Source of the DNA: Astrobacterium formosum
Lineage (GTDB): Bacteria > Pseudomonadota > Alphaproteobacteria > Rhizobiales > Xanthobacteraceae
DNA: 64,000 bases
Reading direction: 5' to 3'
NCBI GenBank assembly: GCA_030848545.1
Contig: JAVDCA010000016.1
Coordinates: 1 to 64,000, forward strand
This document shows positions 8,582 through 17,499 of this stretch, in pieces. Each line of letters opens with the position of its first letter. The first letter of the stretch is position 1. The notes beneath the pieces were generated by a model. That model made no database searches, had not been told where the DNA came from, and saw only the letters and a list, made by a program, of their open reading frames with translations. The position numbers and the translations under genes were made by a program.

Positions 8582-9967
8582 TCAAGCGAAAAGAAGATTT
8601 TGCAAGGCGTCCGCTCCGGATGATGCTTGCGAATAGGCGGCATCGAAGTTGTCTCTCGACACGACGTCCACCTTCGGCAGAGGGAAAATCATCTTCGTAC
8701 CAGCCATGATCGTCTCGCGCTCACGCTCGAGGAACTCGCGCCTGAAATGCCAAGGCAGGACGAGATAGTAGTCGGGCTTGGCGGCGCGGGATTCCTGCTC
8801 GGAAACGATCGGAATGTCCGTCCCCAGAGTCCTGGAGCCGACCTTCTGCGGGTTCCGATCCGCCGCGCAGTCCACCATGACCCGGTTGATACCGTACCAT
8901 TGCAGGAGCACGTTACCTTTGGTCGAGGCCCCGTAGATGTGGATCCGCTCGCCGCGGGCGCGAATGTCGAACAGCAAGCTGTTCAGGTCATTGCGGGCCT
9001 TGTTGATGCGCTCCTGGAACTCGAAATAGGGCTTGTCGGTGTCGAGCTCGGCCTCGAACTCGCGAATGCGGAGGCGGTGGATGAATGCTTGATCTTCCGC
9101 CGTGCCGTACTCGTTGTTGCTGCCGTGACAAGCGTAACAACGGATGCTGCCACCATTGATGTCGTTGATCTGAACCTTGAAGATGCGCAGCCCCGCCAAC
9201 TGCGCGATCCGCTCGAGCACGAACAGGCCGTAATACTCAAGATGTTCGTGGCAGATCGTGTCGAACGAGTTCTGCAGCAGCATCAAGGGAAGATACGACA
9301 CCTCGAAGATCCAGATGCCGTCGTGCTTGAGCAGGCGCCGGATCTCGGACGCGAACTCCGTCGGGTTCTCCAGATCATAGAACATGGCGATCGACGTGAC
9401 GACGTCGAACTCGCCCTCCGGCAACTTGGCGGTCGCCTGTTGCGACGGGAAGATCGTGTTGACGACTGTGACGTCCCCGCCGATCTCGTTGGCGATATCG
9501 GACGGATCGACACCGAATCGCCTTGCCCCCTTGGGATAGCAGGACAGTAGCGTTCCGTCGTTGCAACCGATATCCAGCACGGTCGGGCTCTTGGCCCCGA
9601 CCAGCGACATCGCGCTTTCGACGATCCCGGCGAGGTGGTTGCGCATGGTCTCGTTTGTGCCGGAGCGGTACCAGTAGTTGGCGTAGAGGATCTCCGGCGG
9701 GAACGAATGCGCCAGCTGGAGCAATCCACATCCGTTTTCGTTCTGCGTCACGTCGCAGCGAACGAGTTGCGTCGCCAGCTTACGGCGTGGCGGCATCAAG
9801 GTGCCCTCCTTCACGAAGGAACCTTGCAAATACTGTGCCCCGAGATCGATCACCGGGGTCAGTGTGGTCGAACCACAAACACGGCACGTCTGGCGATATC
9901 TCGGATGCAAGACAATCACTCCTACATTCTCGTGGTGGGTTGCGCCTGTACGCAATCCGTACTGCAT
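8582..9967 (-). CDS. Class I SAM-dependent sugar C-methyltransferase
   Basis: The architecture matches the three-part NDP-hexose C-methyltransferase family. First comes a zinc-binding head with CRVCGST (residues 28-34) and further cysteines near 71 and 80; then a SAM domain with VLDIGCNDG at 130-138; then a C-terminal Rossmann-like domain with IHIYGASTKGNVLLQ. Family members methylate carbon 3 of 4-keto-6-deoxy sugars. The frame is open upstream to a start at 10,006; ATG 9,967 is chosen with a GGGG stretch upstream, but the start is uncertain. It lies between gmd and the Gmd-like SDR, so a branched or C-methylated deoxyhexose is plausible. Confidence 0.82.
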   Translation of the reverse strand: MQYGLRTGATHHENVGVIVLHPRYRQTCRVCGSTTLTPVIDLGAQYLQGSFVKEGTLMPPRRKLATQLVRCDVTQNENGCGLLQLAHSFPPEILYANYWYRSGTNETMRNHLAGIVESAMSLVGAKSPTVLDIGCNDGTLLSCYPKGARRFGVDPSDIANEIGGDVTVVNTIFPSQQATAKLPEGEFDVVTSIAMFYDLENPTEFASEIRRLLKHDGIWIFEVSYLPLMLLQNSFDTICHEHLEYYGLFVLERIAQLAGLRIFKVQINDINGGSIRCYACHGSNNEYGTAEDQAFIHRLRIREFEAELDTDKPYFEFQERINKARNDLNSLLFDIRARGERIHIYGASTKGNVLLQWYGINRVMVDCAADRNPQKVGSRTLGTDIPIVSEQESRAAKPDYYLVLPWHFRREFLERERETIMAGTKMIFPLPKVDVVSRDNFDAAYSQASSGADALQNLLFA

Positions 9968-10049
9968 TCGGCTACTGCCCCGCCGCGACTGGTCGGGTGC
10001 GATCAACGAGGAAGTCGTCGCGCTGCCCTCCGGGCAGCCTGTTGTTCAT

Positions 10050-11126
10050 TCAATCCGAGCGGCTGTTGCCCGCATGACCCGCACGGACGACTGCCAAGTC
10101 CGCCTCCACCATCTCCTTGACGAGTTCGTCGATGGTGGTGCGGTGCTTCCAGCCCAGTTTCTCCCGCGCCTTGGTCGGGTCGCCCAGCAGGAGATCGACC
10201 TCGGTGGGGCGGAAATAACGCGGGTCGATCTCCACGAGCGTTCGTCCGGAAGACGCATCCAGCCCCTTCTCGCCGAGGCCGGCCCCCTCCCAGATGATGG
10301 GCATGCCCACGACTCTGAATGCCTTCTCGACGAAACTGCGAACAGAATGGGTCTCACCAGTCGCCAGGACGTAGTCGTCGGGCGTGGCGTACTGGAGGAT
10401 GCGCCACATACCCTCGACATAATCGCGGGCATGACCCCAGTCGCGCTTGGCGTCCAGATTACCAAGATACAGGGGTTCGTTCCTGCCGGACGCAATCGCT
10501 GCGACTGCCCGCGTGATCTTCCTCGTCACGAACGTTTCGCCACGGATAGGGCTTTCGTGGTTGAAGAGAATGCCGTTGGACGCATGGATGCCGTAGGCCT
10601 CGCGGTAATTCACTGTGATCCAGTAGGCATAGAGCTTGGCGACCGCATAGGGGCTGCGGGGATAGAACGGGGTCGTCTCGCGCTGAGGGGTTTCCTGGAC
10701 AAGACCGTAGAGTTCGGACGTGGACGCCTGATAGAAGCGTGTCCGGTCGGTCATCCCCAGGATCCGCAAGGCTTCCAGAAGGCGCAGCGTCCCGAGTGCG
10801 TCGCTGTTCGCCGTGTATTCGGGCGTTTCGAAGGAGACCTGAACGTGGCTTTGGGCGGCGAGATTGTAGACTTCGGTCGGCTGCGTCTCCTGGATGATCC
10901 TGATGAGATTGGTCGCATCCGTAAGGTCGCCGTAATGAAGGAAGAAATTCACGTTGGGCGAATGTGGGTCGGCGTAGAGATGATCAATTCGTTGAGTGTT
11001 GAACGACGACGAACGACGCTTGATGCCGTGGACCACATACCCCTTGTTGAGCAATAGCTCCGCCAAATAGGCGCCGTCCTGCCCTGTGATGCCGGTGATC
11101 AGCGCAACTTTTTCTGGCTTGCTCAT
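10050..11126 (-). CDS. gmd: GDP-mannose 4,6-dehydratase
   Basis: Converts GDP-D-mannose to GDP-4-keto-6-deoxy-D-mannose, the first step to GDP-L-fucose and related sugars. The 358-residue length and motifs are typical: [17 protein letters not shown] for NADP binding, [16 protein letters not shown], catalytic residues around STSELYG and [26 protein letters not shown], and a C-terminal [11 protein letters not shown]. It lies 24 bases downstream of fcl, probably in the same transcript. The 82-bp gap to the methyltransferase shows no clear terminator. Confidence 0.95.
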   Translation of the reverse strand: MSKPEKVALITGITGQDGAYLAELLLNKGYVVHGIKRRSSSFNTQRIDHLYADPHSPNVNFFLHYGDLTDATNLIRIIQETQPTEVYNLAAQSHVQVSFETPEYTANSDALGTLRLLEALRILGMTDRTRFYQASTSELYGLVQETPQRETTPFYPRSPYAVAKLYAYWITVNYREAYGIHASNGILFNHESPIRGETFVTRKITRAVAAIASGRNEPLYLGNLDAKRDWGHARDYVEGMWRILQYATPDDYVLATGETHSVRSFVEKAFRVVGMPIIWEGAGLGEKGLDASSGRTLVEIDPRYFRPTEVDLLLGDPTKAREKLGWKHRTTIDELVKEMVEADLAVVRAGHAGNSRSD

Positions 11127-11150
11127 GTTCTCTCGGAATCCGGGATCTTG

Positions 11151-12134
11151 TTATCGGGGGCGCTCTGCTGCGGAGCCATCGTATGCAGCAGCCGTGTTCA
11201 TCGCCAGGAAGTCCGCATAGGTCGCGGCTAATCCTGCTTCGATGTTGATTTTTGGAGCCCAGCCCAGCGCCCGCAATCTGGAACTGTCGAGCAGCTTGCG
11301 CGGCGTGCCGTCAGGCCGGCTGGGATCGTACGTCAACGGGCCTGCGTATCCGACTGTCTTCGCAATCAAGCGGGCGAACTCTGAAATCGAGAACTCCTCC
11401 CCGCCGCCGATATTGACGATCGAGTCGCCGGAATAGTGCTTCAAGAGGAAAACACATGCATCGGCCAGATCGTCGACATGCATGAATTCGCGCAATGGTG
11501 TCCCGGAGCCCCAAATGGCTACGCTCGTCGCATGCGCGAGCTTCGCTTCGTGGAAGCGGCGAATCAGGGCGGCGGGGACGTGACTGTGCTCCGGGTGATA
11601 GTTGTCCCCCGGACCGTACAAATTCGTCGGCATGGCAGCTATGAAATCGGCGCCGTGCTGGCGTCGGAAGGCTTCACAGAGCTTGATGGCGGCGATCTTG
11701 GCGACCGCGTACCACTGATTGGTCGGCTCAAGCGGCCCCGTCAGCAGCGAATCCTCGGTGATGGGTTGAGGCGCGAGCTTGGGATAGACACAGGACGACC
11801 CCAGGAACAGCAGCTTACGCGCCTGCGCCTTGTAAGAGCCTTCGATCAAATTTTGGGCGATCGCAAGATTGTCGGCAAGGAATTCGACCGGAAACGAGTC
11901 GTTGGCCAGAATCCCCCCCACCTTGGCGGCGGCGACCACCACGACGTCGGGACGGTTTTCCCGCAGGAACGCCAGGGTCGCCGCCTGATCGCGCAAGTCG
12001 AGGACACGCCTGTCGACGGTCGAAATCTCGCAACCCTCGGACTGCAGGCGCCGAACAATCGCCGCACCCACCATCCCCCTGTGGCCGGCAACGAAGACGC
12101 GGAGCCCATCCAGGGACAAAATTAAATCTTTCAT
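11151..12134 (-). CDS. fcl: GDP-L-fucose synthase
   Basis: Epimerises and reduces GDP-4-keto-6-deoxy-mannose to GDP-L-fucose with NADPH. Motifs: GHRGMVGAAIVRRL at the N-terminus, LGSSCVYPKLAPQPITEDSL, catalytic YAVAK, MPTNLYGPGDNYHPEHSHV and the C-terminal DGTPRKLLD. At 327 residues the length is normal for the family. It opens the fcl-gmd pair and is preceded by a 647-bp gap that probably holds its promoter. Presence of both genes means the cell can make GDP-fucose, although a diverged product is possible given the extra SDR and C-methyltransferase downstream. Confidence 0.93.
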   Translation of the reverse strand: MKDLILSLDGLRVFVAGHRGMVGAAIVRRLQSEGCEISTVDRRVLDLRDQAATLAFLRENRPDVVVVAAAKVGGILANDSFPVEFLADNLAIAQNLIEGSYKAQARKLLFLGSSCVYPKLAPQPITEDSLLTGPLEPTNQWYAVAKIAAIKLCEAFRRQHGADFIAAMPTNLYGPGDNYHPEHSHVPAALIRRFHEAKLAHATSVAIWGSGTPLREFMHVDDLADACVFLLKHYSGDSIVNIGGGEEFSISEFARLIAKTVGYAGPLTYDPSRPDGTPRKLLDSSRLRALGWAPKINIEAGLAATYADFLAMNTAAAYDGSAAERPR

Positions 12135-12781
12135 GAAAGTCGGACCAAGTCGTCAGTTCATCAATAGAACGTAGAATCGGCTTCCATCGGCTCGCACCAA
12201 CTCGACGATTGTGAATGACCGACGATTGTGAAAGGCCGACTGCCCTGAACCGCGGGTTGCGCAGAGTACGTCACGACATGCTCGTATATCCGGGACCTAT
12301 CCGCCGTCAAGTACTCAGCAATTTGTTCCTGCCCGTGGGAAAGCAACAAACGATTTGTCAATCGCTGGGGCGATTTCGCTGTCGATCGCGCACGTCCCGA
12401 TTGCTCACACTACTGCACTCAGGGTGAGGATCACTCGCCCCGAGCCGATGACAATTGCCACATGGAGTGTTACGCTGGCGCGACAGCTGCCTCTTCTAGT
12501 ATGCCCGAACATTGCGCCCCAGCAACTCAAGCAGGACGGTTATGCTAACTCTGCCTGGCGATTTGTCGAACAGGCCGAGACGAGGAATAATTTCCGCCAA
12601 CGATCGAGGCGAGGCGGTCGTCGGTGAAACGCGGAGTTCGGAAATCCGCCCCGGGTCCTCGCCCGAGCAGACGAGTTCGTAGAGTCCGACCTCGATCAGA
12701 TCGTTCGCCAACGCTGTCAAACTGCGCGAATTCCAAAGGGTGTCTAACGCTTGAGCGTCAAGCAGGATCCGCCCGGCCGGG
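12135..12781. other. Intergenic gap, no gene recognised
   Basis: These 647 bases separate fcl from the GT2 gene. Short open frames exist on both strands (for example 12,496-12,720 minus) but none shows a family motif, a good ribosome site or a sensible protein pattern. The stretch presumably contains the promoter of the fcl-gmd transcript. No hairpin terminator or repeat was seen. Confidence 0.5.
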
Positions 12782-13672
12782 TCACAATGGACTTATCCAG
12801 CGTCGGCGAATTGCGGTATTAATACACCTTATCGGCATCGACGAGATGATGCCGTCCTCACCGAACATCAACCGCACGGCTTGGCTGATGCGTCCCTTGC
12901 GAACCGCTGCGGCTGTCATTCGTCCCAGGCAACGGCCTTCCAGGTCCATGGCGGCGGCCCGCACGGCCGGATCCGCGCCCTCCTCGCGACGCCAGCCACG
13001 GCCGAGCATGAGCAGCTCCGCGTAAATGGCCTCCCGATGACGTCGATTGGCATCGAAGGTCAAGGATCCGGGATGTTGCCGATAGCGATAGACGAGATGG
13101 TCGATGGTGTGGGTCATGAGCCCCCTCGTGAACCAGCGGACCAACCAATCCCGATCGGCGATGAAGCGATAGCGCAGATCGAATGGGCCAACGCCGAGCA
13201 TGGCACTGCGGCGGAAGAAGCGCGCATTGATCACGCAGGCACCGAGAAAAGCCGTCTCGGGTCGCCGCATTGCGCGTTCTCCTTCGTCGTCGAATATCTG
13301 CGAGCGGCCGTCGAGCGTCGCCAGCTCGGCACAGCCACACACGGCATCCACCTCCGGATGAGCCGCGAAAGCGTCTGCAACCGCCATCAGCGTACCGTCG
13401 GGCAGGCAATCGTCGGAATTGAGCAGAACCACCACGTCGCCATGCGCGTGTGCGATCGCCTTGTTCCAGGCGTCATATACACCGCGATCCGGCCCCCGCA
13501 GCAGGCGAATGTCCGCACAGGCCTCCAATGTTTCCACCGTACCGTCACGCGATCCTCCGTCGGCGACGATGATTTCAACGTCCGGGTAAGCCTGCGCCCG
13601 CACGCTCTCGACGGCAGCCAACACCATCTCTTTGCGGTCCAGCGTCGCGGTGATGACGGAAAAGGAGATCAT
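12782..13672 (-). CDS. Family 2 glycosyltransferase
   Basis: A 296-residue GT-A enzyme in the WcaA style. FSVITATLDRKEM opens the domain, ADGGSRDGT lies at 38-45, and the NSDD acid motif at 85-88 binds the metal and nucleotide sugar. FIADRDWLVRW follows the usual ED/RD catalytic position. No membrane segments, so it acts on the cytoplasmic face on a lipid-linked acceptor. It stands alone between two gaps rather than tightly coupled to neighbours. Donor and acceptor are unknown. Confidence 0.88.
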   Translation of the reverse strand: MISFSVITATLDRKEMVLAAVESVRAQAYPDVEIIVADGGSRDGTVETLEACADIRLLRGPDRGVYDAWNKAIAHAHGDVVVLLNSDDCLPDGTLMAVADAFAAHPEVDAVCGCAELATLDGRSQIFDDEGERAMRRPETAFLGACVINARFFRRSAMLGVGPFDLRYRFIADRDWLVRWFTRGLMTHTIDHLVYRYRQHPGSLTFDANRRHREAIYAELLMLGRGWRREEGADPAVRAAAMDLEGRCLGRMTAAAVRKGRISQAVRLMFGEDGIISSMPIRCINTAIRRRWISPL

Positions 13673-13840
13673 TCGAGAACCTGGCCGAGTGGATCATCCT
13701 GCCTGGGGACCGGATTGTACCCAGGTCAGGCGGAGGGAAGAGCCCCGGCGGCATTTGTACCCGCTGTCGCTGTCGGGGCAACGGCCGGCCGGGATTGCCC
13801 CTCCGGCACGGAAATGTGGCGCACCGCGAAAGCGATCGAA

Positions 13841-15445
13841 TCAATACGCTTTTGCATGGAATTCGCGCAGATTGCGGTAGACGTAAAAACGGCCTTTAGA
13901 CAACTGGAGCGTCTCGGAAAGCTCAAATACGTCGCTGCGGTCCAGCCACGCCTTTATGTCGGCGAGCGCCGGTTCGACAGGGAGCCGCAACCCGACTGAC
14001 ATAACGAGCTTCGTCTCGGGAACAAAGACGACATCATACTCGGACATTTCCTTCAAATAATCGGCCGCTTGGGAGCGATAATAACCTATCAGTCCGTCAG
14101 GCCCCGCCAACGGCTCGACTTTGCCGCGCAACGCGCAATCAAAGATCAGCACCGATCCGTTGAGCGGCCATGTATGCACGAAATACAGTCTGGGCCGACG
14201 ACCTTGGGTTTCAATCACATTGACTTCGCGCTCGCCGGCATGGAACACCGCCATGAAATCATTGCGGAAGTCATCCGAATACTTGAGTTGAACGCTGCGA
14301 TAGCTCGCGACCACGAAGATCGCCGTGAAAACAAGGACGGCTGTCGTCGCATGGCTCCTGACCCTCGACATATGGCCGACGAGGTAAGCCAAGGCGGCGG
14401 CGGTCAGGACCAGAATGAACCCGATGAAATTAGCTCCGAGATAGTATGTCTTGACCTTGATGCCCGTCGAAATCGCGTATGCCAAGACAACGAGCAAAAT
14501 CATCGCAAGGAAGACCCGGTATTGAACCGGGTTTCCGGAGCGACGCGCAGTCCAAAGGGCGAGCGGAACAAGGCACAGGAGAGCCATGCCTCCTGCCCCG
14601 AACAACTGAACCAGCTGCTGCGGATAATAGAGGAGGTGGGAGACCAGCGTTCCGTCGTACCCGGAGACGTCCTGATGCTGAAACAATGCGAAATTCATAT
14701 ACCAGAGCAGAAATTTTCCTTGGGCGAGTGCATACGGCAGAATTAAAGCCAGACAGGTGGAGACGGCCACGCCTAAGCATATCAGCGCTTTACGATCCCA
14801 CAATTTCCCAGGGCCTAACGAGTTGAGATAGCTGAGAACTCCGGCCGAGAACACGAGTAAGCCTATAGGGAGAAAGGCCGTCGGCTTGGAGAGAAGCGCG
14901 ACTGCCGCAACTATTCCCAGCAGGAGCATGTGACGATACTTTGCTTCTGCAAAATTCGTGCGCAGGATGAGCAGACATGAAAATCCCGCGATCAGGCCAG
15001 CCATGAAATCGGGGCGGCCCACAGTCACCAACTCATCGATAAACGGAATGAGGGTGATCGTCATCAGCGGCAAGGCCGCGTCTGTCACTCGGTGAATGTA
15101 TGGAACAACGACCCACGCCAGAATCGCGGCGACGAGCAGCGCATTGACTACGAAAACAGCTGCATGATCGGGCGTGCCGGCAGCGAACGCAATCATCCCA
15201 ATCCCGGTTCCGAGCGGAGAGTGGGGCGGGGATCGCCAGAGCTCGAGCGTGAATTGCCCCCCTCCCTCGGAAGCGAATGTTCGCAGCCGATCGAGTGCAT
15301 CGTAAAAATACGCAACGTCGTCGTCGGTTGTTGGAATTGAAAGTCGCCCGTCGACGAGACTGTCCCGGATGAGAAACGCCGAACGGACGGCGAAGACGAC
15401 CAAAGCGATCGCCACCATCGCCAAGGTATGGGCACGGCGCCGCAT
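13841..15445 (-). CDS. GT-C-like polytopic membrane protein (paralogue 2)
   Basis: A 534-residue protein with about ten hydrophobic segments and a soluble C-terminal domain. The N-terminal loop RLSIPTTDDDVAYFYDAL has a DDD acid cluster, as expected for the first outer loop of GT-C enzymes, and the middle has LLSKPTAF. Both features align with the genes at 15,748-17,415 and 3-1,466. The ATG at 15,445 follows GGAG by seven bases; the frame is open to 15,676 but that extension looks non-coding, leaving a 302-bp gap upstream in which nothing else was seen. Likely role: transfer of a lipid-phosphate-linked sugar at the periplasmic face (inference). Confidence 0.72.
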   Translation of the reverse strand: MRRRAHTLAMVAIALVVFAVRSAFLIRDSLVDGRLSIPTTDDDVAYFYDALDRLRTFASEGGGQFTLELWRSPPHSPLGTGIGMIAFAAGTPDHAAVFVVNALLVAAILAWVVVPYIHRVTDAALPLMTITLIPFIDELVTVGRPDFMAGLIAGFSCLLILRTNFAEAKYRHMLLLGIVAAVALLSKPTAFLPIGLLVFSAGVLSYLNSLGPGKLWDRKALICLGVAVSTCLALILPYALAQGKFLLWYMNFALFQHQDVSGYDGTLVSHLLYYPQQLVQLFGAGGMALLCLVPLALWTARRSGNPVQYRVFLAMILLVVLAYAISTGIKVKTYYLGANFIGFILVLTAAALAYLVGHMSRVRSHATTAVLVFTAIFVVASYRSVQLKYSDDFRNDFMAVFHAGEREVNVIETQGRRPRLYFVHTWPLNGSVLIFDCALRGKVEPLAGPDGLIGYYRSQAADYLKEMSEYDVVFVPETKLVMSVGLRLPVEPALADIKAWLDRSDVFELSETLQLSKGRFYVYRNLREFHAKAY

Positions 15446-15747
15446 CCGAGATCTCCGTGGTGCACCTGAGGCATTGGGAACCCGGGCCCGGACCGGATAA
15501 TTAGGCGCCAGTTCCATTGCCCATGCGGCTCCCCGCAGGCCGTATATTGGCGCAGAACGCCCCACAGAGCTGACAGACAAGACGCCAAGCATGACGGCTC
15601 GCGACGGGAAATAGCTTCGAAATCCGAACGTCAACAACGCCAGCAAGATAACGGGTTCATGCCGCCAACGTTCCACCGCGCGCTTCGCTTCCGTTCATCG
15701 CTGCACGCGTTGGGGTACCAGGACAAAGGCCGTATGTAATTGCCCCA

Positions 15748-17415
15748 CTATGGGAACTTTCGCTCATATATGCGTGCCACGCCGCGCCCCTCACGCAAAG
15801 GAATCGTGGCTATGCGAGCAAAGTCGGGGCGCGCCTCCATCGCCTCGCACAACGCGTCGCCGAGACGGGCGCCGCTGAGGAAATGTTCATAAGACGGCCC
15901 CGCGACCACGTAGTCCATATTCGGCAGGTGCGCGAGCAACTCGTCCAGCGAATGAACATAGGGAAATTCCGCACCTCGTATCGGCAACCCGCTCTTCACG
16001 CCGTACAGACTGATGACGGTGCCGACGATCGGCTCGATGGCATTGGTCATGACATTCGATATGTGGCCGGTCGGACTGGAGCGCCGCCGAAGCTCCGCCC
16101 GGTCCTTCAATACGGCCCAGATGCGCGCTGTCCGCTCGGTCATGTCTTTGCGCGCGACAGCGTCCATTCCGAGCAATCCGCTGGGCTGCTCCCTCAGATT
16201 AGCCATGAGGAGCAACCCTATCCCGGCTATGCACACCGAGACCGAAATGCCGACGCGCACGTTCAAGTGCGAAGGCGAGACGGAGGATGGCTGATACAAC
16301 AGTGCGATCAAGTACACTGTGGAGAGGATCAGGATCGCATCGAATGCGCTGCCGAACCACACCAGCTTGACGGTGGAGGCCGACGGGATCGCGTAGCTGA
16401 GCAGGACGACGAAGAGCACCGCAATTATTCGCGGCAATACCGGGCGCAGTCGGAGAGCCGCATAGCCGACGCCGAGCCCCCAAACCGCGAGGCAGATCGG
16501 CAAGGCCTGCCCCAGCATCAACTGCCCACCGACCCCAAACGAATAGAAAGCTACCTGATCAGCCAAATCTCCGCGGTACTGCACCTGGTGAGATATGTCC
16601 TTCGTCACCCATATGATGTATTCGTAAATATCGCGCCCGATGATCGCGCCGATCGGCGCGATGACCACAAGGGCGGCGGCCCAGATGACCGCCGCGCCAG
16701 CGATCGCACTGCGAAGGGATGGATGAGCGCCGGCGCGGCGTCCTTCGTAGTAGCGCACGAGTCCCGACGCCAGGAAGGCCGTCCCGAGAACAACGAGAGT
16801 GATCGGGCTGGTCGTCGGCTTGCTGATCACGGCGAGCCCGACCAGCAGTCCGAGCCCGATCTGCTTTTTCCAGCGGAATGCGAAGATGTCCGACGTGAAG
16901 AACGCCAATGCGGCCAGGGCCGTCAGCGTCGCCCATGCGGGCTCGGGGCGAAATTCGGTGGCAAAATTCCGCAGCGCCGGGATCGCTCCGGCCGCGCAGA
17001 TGATGCCGATGATTGCCATCGCGGGCAGACGCCGGAGGATGAGGGCGCAAGCAAAAATAAAAAGCAACATATGACTTGCACCGACGACATAGGGGCCAAG
17101 ATCGCCGGCGTCGAACAACGAGTATCCGACAACGCCGAACAGCGTCGTCAAAGGGGAGTGCTGATCGAATATCTGGTAAACGGTCGTCAGAGGAGACTGA
17201 TGTGGGGCCGCCTGAATCACCAGTTGGGACACCAGCAAATAGACCACGTCATCGTAGTACGGTGGCATGGATAGATTTCCAATCGCCAACGAACGCCGAA
17301 GAGACGTGGTCGCAACGAATGCGACAACGGCAACTGAAAAACAGAACAGCCATAATATGCGCGGCGCTAAAAAAGAACGTTCTTGTTGTCCGCCGTCCTC
17401 ACTCCGCAGCATCAT
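15748..17415 (-). CDS. GT-C-like polytopic membrane protein (paralogue 3)
   Basis: A 555-residue protein with a leading membrane helix, the acidic loop NLSMPPYYDDVVYLLV, eight or more further hydrophobic segments, the central VISKPTTSP motif, and a soluble C-terminal domain ending ARIYERKFP. It is homologous by eye to the neighbouring 13,841-15,445 product. The start is one of two adjacent ATGs at 17,415 and 17,412 near a GGAAGAG sequence. GT-C membership is inferred from topology and the DD loop rather than a full profile match. Confidence 0.72.
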   Translation of the reverse strand: MMLRSEDGGQQERSFLAPRILWLFCFSVAVVAFVATTSLRRSLAIGNLSMPPYYDDVVYLLVSQLVIQAAPHQSPLTTVYQIFDQHSPLTTLFGVVGYSLFDAGDLGPYVVGASHMLLFIFACALILRRLPAMAIIGIICAAGAIPALRNFATEFRPEPAWATLTALAALAFFTSDIFAFRWKKQIGLGLLVGLAVISKPTTSPITLVVLGTAFLASGLVRYYEGRRAGAHPSLRSAIAGAAVIWAAALVVIAPIGAIIGRDIYEYIIWVTKDISHQVQYRGDLADQVAFYSFGVGGQLMLGQALPICLAVWGLGVGYAALRLRPVLPRIIAVLFVVLLSYAIPSASTVKLVWFGSAFDAILILSTVYLIALLYQPSSVSPSHLNVRVGISVSVCIAGIGLLLMANLREQPSGLLGMDAVARKDMTERTARIWAVLKDRAELRRRSSPTGHISNVMTNAIEPIVGTVISLYGVKSGLPIRGAEFPYVHSLDELLAHLPNMDYVVAGPSYEHFLSGARLGDALCEAMEARPDFARIATIPLREGRGVARIYERKFP

Positions 17416-17499
17416 TCTCAAACTCTTCCCACCCTCGGCCCGCCTCACTTGCGAGCGCGGCGCGGCAATCGGACGCCGCTTGGCGGCAGATACGACGCC

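Noticed and set aside
12496..12720. A 74-codon minus-strand frame in the fcl-GT2 gap
   Set aside because: No motif, no ribosome site, and competing frames on both strands of equal quality.
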